Of a DNA stretch of 31,497 bases, positions 28,262 through 31,497 are shown piece by piece. Below the pieces are notes generated by a model, which ran no database searches, was not told where the DNA came from, and was given only the letters and a program-made list of their open reading frames with translations. The DNA lies in the IMG/VR virus record IMGVR_UViG_3300048922_000079, positions 1-31,497 of that record; one strand, written 5' to 3'. Position 1 is the stretch's first letter. The number at the start of each line of letters is the position of its first letter. The position numbers were made by a program, and so were the translations under genes. The DNA is from a virus.

Positions 28262-31200
28262 TGACTATCCGATTTTTTCCGTCACGTCTGCCGGGTGAAC
28301 CGCTGGCGAAGCGTGAACACGCCGAAATGACCCTCCATGACTGGCTGAGGAAAAACGTTCCCAGCTATACGTTGGACAGAACACACCCAATAACAGTCGA
28401 TGTTGACGGGTGTCCAGTCCCGCCCGCTGAATGGCCGTTATGCTATTTACGCCCGGACAGTGATGTTCGTATTTACCCCGTTCCGTATGGTACAGGGCTT
28501 GAAATCGCTGCCTGGGCGGCGGTGGCCGTAGCGGTAGCGTCAGCGGCTTACAGTATCATCATGATGTCTCAATTGGGTAAATCTGGGGCGTCAACGGCCA
28601 ACGGTGACCAGCTTGATTTATCACCTGCAAAAGCGAATACCGCGAAATTAGGCAGTCCTATTCGCGAGGTCTTCGGGCGCTGTAAAGTTTATCCTGATTA
28701 CCTTGTCCAGCCTGTCAGTCGGTTCGACCCGGATGATCCGCAGGTATACCGCACTGAGATGTTTTTATCCGTGGCTTATGGCGAGTACGCTGATTTTCGC
28801 AATGCTTTGAAAATTGGTAATACACCGCTTTCCGCCTTCGGAGACGATGCCAGCATAACGATTTATCCACCTGGGTCGGATGTCAGTGGCGACCGCAGGG
28901 CGGATAACTGGTTTAACTCGACAGAAGTCGGTGGCACCACTTCAGGCACTGCGGGCCTTGACCTCGCATCGACGGGGCCGAATAACGTGAGTATCAGCGC
29001 TGATGCTGTGGCTGTTTCCGGGGATGCAATCTCACTTATCGGGCAGACGTCAGATGATGATGAAGATGACGACACGTCGATCCCTGAATCATGGAGTGAG
29101 GGAACTATTATCACGGTTGTGGCGCCAGACACGTTTACCGTTGGTCATGATAGCGGTCGAAACATTATTATGGGCGACTTCGCGGAGCTGAATCCGTCAG
29201 TGGGGCAGGCGGTGAGTCTGCACTGGACGAATTACGATTATGATCTGTTTGTTTCGTCTTATACGCCTGGTTCTCCGGCTGTTCCCGGCGTGGGTGGTTC
29301 GGCGGCGTCCCTTACTGCTTCGGCAGCGCCAGCGACATATGACTTTAGCAGCTCTCCGGTTTCCTTCACGCTGAACTGGGCAGGGGCCAGCTATGTCATT
29401 GCACTGTCAGCGAACTACGCCACCATGTCCTCTTTGCTTGATGCCATTACTGACCAGTTAACCGGCTCGGGCCTTATTGCCCGCGATGACGGTACCCGCA
29501 TACAGATAACTGAAAAAAACAGCCCGTACAGCGGAAACAGTATCGCTTACACCGTATTACCGTTGGCGGTATTTGGTGATGCGCCCGTAAACGTTGCGGG
29601 CGTGGCATCTACTGGCGGGACACCGGAAGTATTACCCGCTATCACTCTGGCGTGGGGTAGTGCTACAGGGACCGCTTTCTCAGGTATTCCTGACGGTATA
29701 CAGCGAATAGCCCTAAGTACGCGGGGAGACCAGTACCAGATCAGTTCTGTTGATGGTCTGACGATTACCGTCAGCAGGCTGATGGAGGACAGCGCCGGTA
29801 ATCTTGTGTTGGATCCTGACTGGACTGGTTTCACTCCCCGTACGCTGCTCGATGCCAGTGTCACAGGGGTGAATGACTCATTTGACTGGATGGGGCCGTT
29901 CTTGTGCTGCCCGGACGGGGAAACCACCACAGAGGTGGAGCTTAATTTCTCCTATCCGCAGGGGCTGGTGGATATCGGCAGCAAGGACGGGAAAATTCAC
30001 TGGCATGACGTGCAGTTAACGGTGCAATACCGGCTCTCAGGTTCAACGGACTGGACATCGGTTGTGATAAAACACGGGAATAACACGGTGAACATGATCG
30101 GCTATACCGAGAGGATCATTTTCCCCCAGCCCGGCAACTATGAGATTCGCGTCAAGCGGGACACGCCAGTGTGGGGCGGGACGACGCGCGATTCTGTGCA
30201 GTGGCAATCCCTGAAAGCCAGGTTGCCCGCCCGTCCGACCAGGTATCAGAACATCACCACGATGGGGATTACCCTGAGAACTGGCGCTCGTCTGGCGTCT
30301 CAGTCCGATCGCCGTGTGAGTGCGGTGATTACCCGGCTGTATGACGGCAGTCCGTCACGCAGTATTTCGGGTGGTTTTTTCTACCTTGCCCGCAGTCTGG
30401 GTTACAGCGACAGTCAGATTGACATTGCGGCCATTAATCATCTGGAGGCAACGTACTGGACCCCGCGCGGTGAGACGTTCGATTATGTGGCAGACAGCGA
30501 CAGCACATCAGCAAAGGATGTTTTCGATCGCATCACTGAGGCGGGGATGGGCTACTTCCTTCTGTCAGACGGAAAGATTTCTGCTGGCCGGGAAGGGGTG
30601 AAGAGCTGGGCAGGTATCATCACTCCGCAGGAAATGACTGAGGAAATGCAGACCACTTTCCGCGCGGTGACTGATGATGATTTCGACGGTGTGGACGTGA
30701 AGTATATCAACCCCACCACCTGGGCAGAGGAGACCGTACAGTGCCGAACGCCGGATAATCCTGTACCGAGAAAAATTGAGTCTTACACCATAGACATGGT
30801 GATGAGCGCTGATCGTGCCTGGCGTATCGGTATGCGCCGCCTGATGAAGCATATCCACCAACGGCGAACCTACTCAACATCCACAGAGATGGATGCATGG
30901 TGCTATCAGTACAGCGATCGCCTGGTGCTGGCCGATGATATCCCGACCTCAGGGACTATCAGTTGCCTGATAGAAGCGATGACGTATGACGACAAAACTA
31001 TCACTTTACAGGTCTCTGAGCCGCTGAATCGCGGTTATGAAAGCCCGCGCTGCTGGTTACGCTTCCAGAACGGCAAAGCTTCTCGTTTGCTGGTACCAAC
31101 ATTAATCAATGATTACATGCTGACTGTACCCTATAGCGCCGATCTTGAGCCTGAATACTGGATTTATGACGATTCGAGCGTAGAGCCGCTGAGACTGCTG

Positions 31201-31347
31201 TTTTGCGAAAGTGAACAGCGGGCGCGGCATGGTTTGGTGGCAGAAATTACGCCGTCAGACGATGGGACTTTCCAGGTCACCGCCCCGGAATACAAAGACA
31301 TTTTTTACCAGTACGACGACGCCACATACCCCGGCGACGCCGCTTAA
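28261..31347 (+). CDS. Tail tip/central fibre protein (J-like host specificity)
   Basis: A 1028-residue J-like protein whose ATG overlaps the previous stop by one base. The N-terminus fuses a gpI-like part (MTIRFFPSRLPGEPLAKREH to about residue 75) to a membrane-passing hydrophobic helix (GLEIAAWAAVAVAVASAAYS, about 80-100). The hub part begins AKLGSPIREVFGRCKVYPDY (about 134-153), and the C-terminal part has MVMSADRAWRIGMRRLMKHI. An extra domain at about 337-458 (ANYATMSSLLDAITDQL, then DDGTRIQITEKNSP) reads like a flagellin-IN-type insertion. The protein ends at the hub; the long lambda fibre part is missing, and receptor binding probably passes to the following gene. Confidence 0.87.
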   Translation: MTIRFFPSRLPGEPLAKREHAEMTLHDWLRKNVPSYTLDRTHPITVDVDGCPVPPAEWPLCYLRPDSDVRIYPVPYGTGLEIAAWAAVAVAVASAAYSIIMMSQLGKSGASTANGDQLDLSPAKANTAKLGSPIREVFGRCKVYPDYLVQPVSRFDPDDPQVYRTEMFLSVAYGEYADFRNALKIGNTPLSAFGDDASITIYPPGSDVSGDRRADNWFNSTEVGGTTSGTAGLDLASTGPNNVSISADAVAVSGDAISLIGQTSDDDEDDDTSIPESWSEGTIITVVAPDTFTVGHDSGRNIIMGDFAELNPSVGQAVSLHWTNYDYDLFVSSYTPGSPAVPGVGGSAASLTASAAPATYDFSSSPVSFTLNWAGASYVIALSANYATMSSLLDAITDQLTGSGLIARDDGTRIQITEKNSPYSGNSIAYTVLPLAVFGDAPVNVAGVASTGGTPEVLPAITLAWGSATGTAFSGIPDGIQRIALSTRGDQYQISSVDGLTITVSRLMEDSAGNLVLDPDWTGFTPRTLLDASVTGVNDSFDWMGPFLCCPDGETTTEVELNFSYPQGLVDIGSKDGKIHWHDVQLTVQYRLSGSTDWTSVVIKHGNNTVNMIGYTERIIFPQPGNYEIRVKRDTPVWGGTTRDSVQWQSLKARLPARPTRYQNITTMGITLRTGARLASQSDRRVSAVITRLYDGSPSRSISGGFFYLARSLGYSDSQIDIAAINHLEATYWTPRGETFDYVADSDSTSAKDVFDRITEAGMGYFLLSDGKISAGREGVKSWAGIITPQEMTEEMQTTFRAVTDDDFDGVDVKYINPTTWAEETVQCRTPDNPVPRKIESYTIDMVMSADRAWRIGMRRLMKHIHQRRTYSTSTEMDAWCYQYSDRLVLADDIPTSGTISCLIEAMTYDDKTITLQVSEPLNRGYESPRCWLRFQNGKASRLLVPTLINDYMLTVPYSADLEPEYWIYDDSSVEPLRLLFCESEQRARHGLVAEITPSDDGTFQVTAPEYKDIFYQYDDATYPGDAA

Positions 31348-31377
31348 AACCACAAAAATCTCCCTTTCAACTTTCTT

Positions 31378-31401
31378 TCGCTCAAACCCTCGTTTGGGCG
31401 A
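31378..31401. repeat. 10-bp hairpin before the tail fibre gene
   Basis: TCGCTCAAAC (31378-31387) pairs completely, with one T-G pair, with GTTTGGGCGA (31392-31401) around CCTC. No T run follows, so it is a weak terminator at best. It lies 22 bases before the start of the fibre gene and could affect its translation or mark a recombination joint. Confidence 0.6.
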
Positions 31402-31423
31402 AGCCTCTTATTGGAGCAAAAAC

Positions 31424-31497
31424 ATGGCCTTTAACCCGGAGCTGGGGAGCACGTCTCCCGCAGTGCTGCTCGATAATGCCGAGCGCCTGGATAAGCT
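31424..31497 (+). CDS. Tail fibre or tailspike, N-terminal fragment (runs off the window)
   Basis: ATG 31424 has GGAG seven bases upstream. The 24 visible residues begin MAFNPELGSTSPAVLLDNAE and continue RLDK; this opening is typical of the particle-binding N-terminal domain of fibre or spike (often depolymerase) genes downstream of J in Klebsiella-type siphophages. The C-terminal receptor-binding or enzymatic part lies outside the window, so receptor type cannot be stated. Confidence 0.7.
   Translation, partial: MAFNPELGSTSPAVLLDNAERLDK

Noticed and set aside
1-31497. CRISPR array, tRNA genes, insertion sequences, integrase or att sites
   Set aside because: I saw no regularly spaced direct repeats, no cloverleaf with a CCA end, no transposase or integrase frame and no flanking duplication.

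Overview
The window is most of the late half of a temperate, lambdoid siphophage or prophage of an enterobacterium. The supporting signs are a NinG and Q-antiterminator early/late junction, a lambda-like late-promoter core, an Rz/Rz1 lysis cassette and a J-like tail tip. Klebsiella or Enterobacter is my guess for the host; I see no bacterial flanking gene, integrase or repressor that would fix it.

Layout. 1-3.4 kb: end of the early/middle region, with a small gene and terminator, a DinI-like gene under a near-perfect LexA box, a DUF1367 gene, ninG and Q. 3.4-4.9 kb: late promoter with tandem early terminators, then holin, endolysin-like protein, Rz and nested Rz1. 4.9-9.6 kb: an accessory (moron) island between lysis and packaging. 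It holds small genes on both strands with their own terminators, three paralogous two-CPxC zinc-ribbon microproteins, a TonB-domain lipoprotein and a truncated HNH endonuclease. 9.6-14.4 kb: terminase small and large subunits, portal, head morphogenesis protein. 14.4-14.9 kb: an unexplained structured segment, one small gene and two tandem terminators. 14.9-19.5 kb: scaffold, P22-type coat protein and head-tail connectors. 19.5-21.3 kb: tail tube and tail chaperones G/GT with a -1 slippery site. 21.3-23.7 kb: a second accessory island with a Panacea-domain gene plus partner (candidate toxin-antitoxin pair), a minus-strand one-helix membrane microprotein, and a membrane-anchored protein placed and built like the HK97 gp15 superinfection-exclusion protein. 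23.7-31.5 kb: tape measure, three tail-tip assembly proteins including an NlpC/P60-type protein, a J-like tip protein, and the first 24 codons of a tail fibre or tailspike.

How it works together. Q would act at the late promoter just downstream of its own gene so that polymerase reads through the two early terminators and the many later ones. Lysis, packaging, head and tail genes follow in one plus-strand late operon. The accessory genes with their own terminators, and especially the minus-strand ones, look built for expression outside the late programme, probably in the lysogen. The most interesting places are the 21.3-23.7 kb exclusion/TA island, the structured RNA candidate at 14425-14554, the zinc-ribbon triplet and the TGCGCA cluster inside terS.
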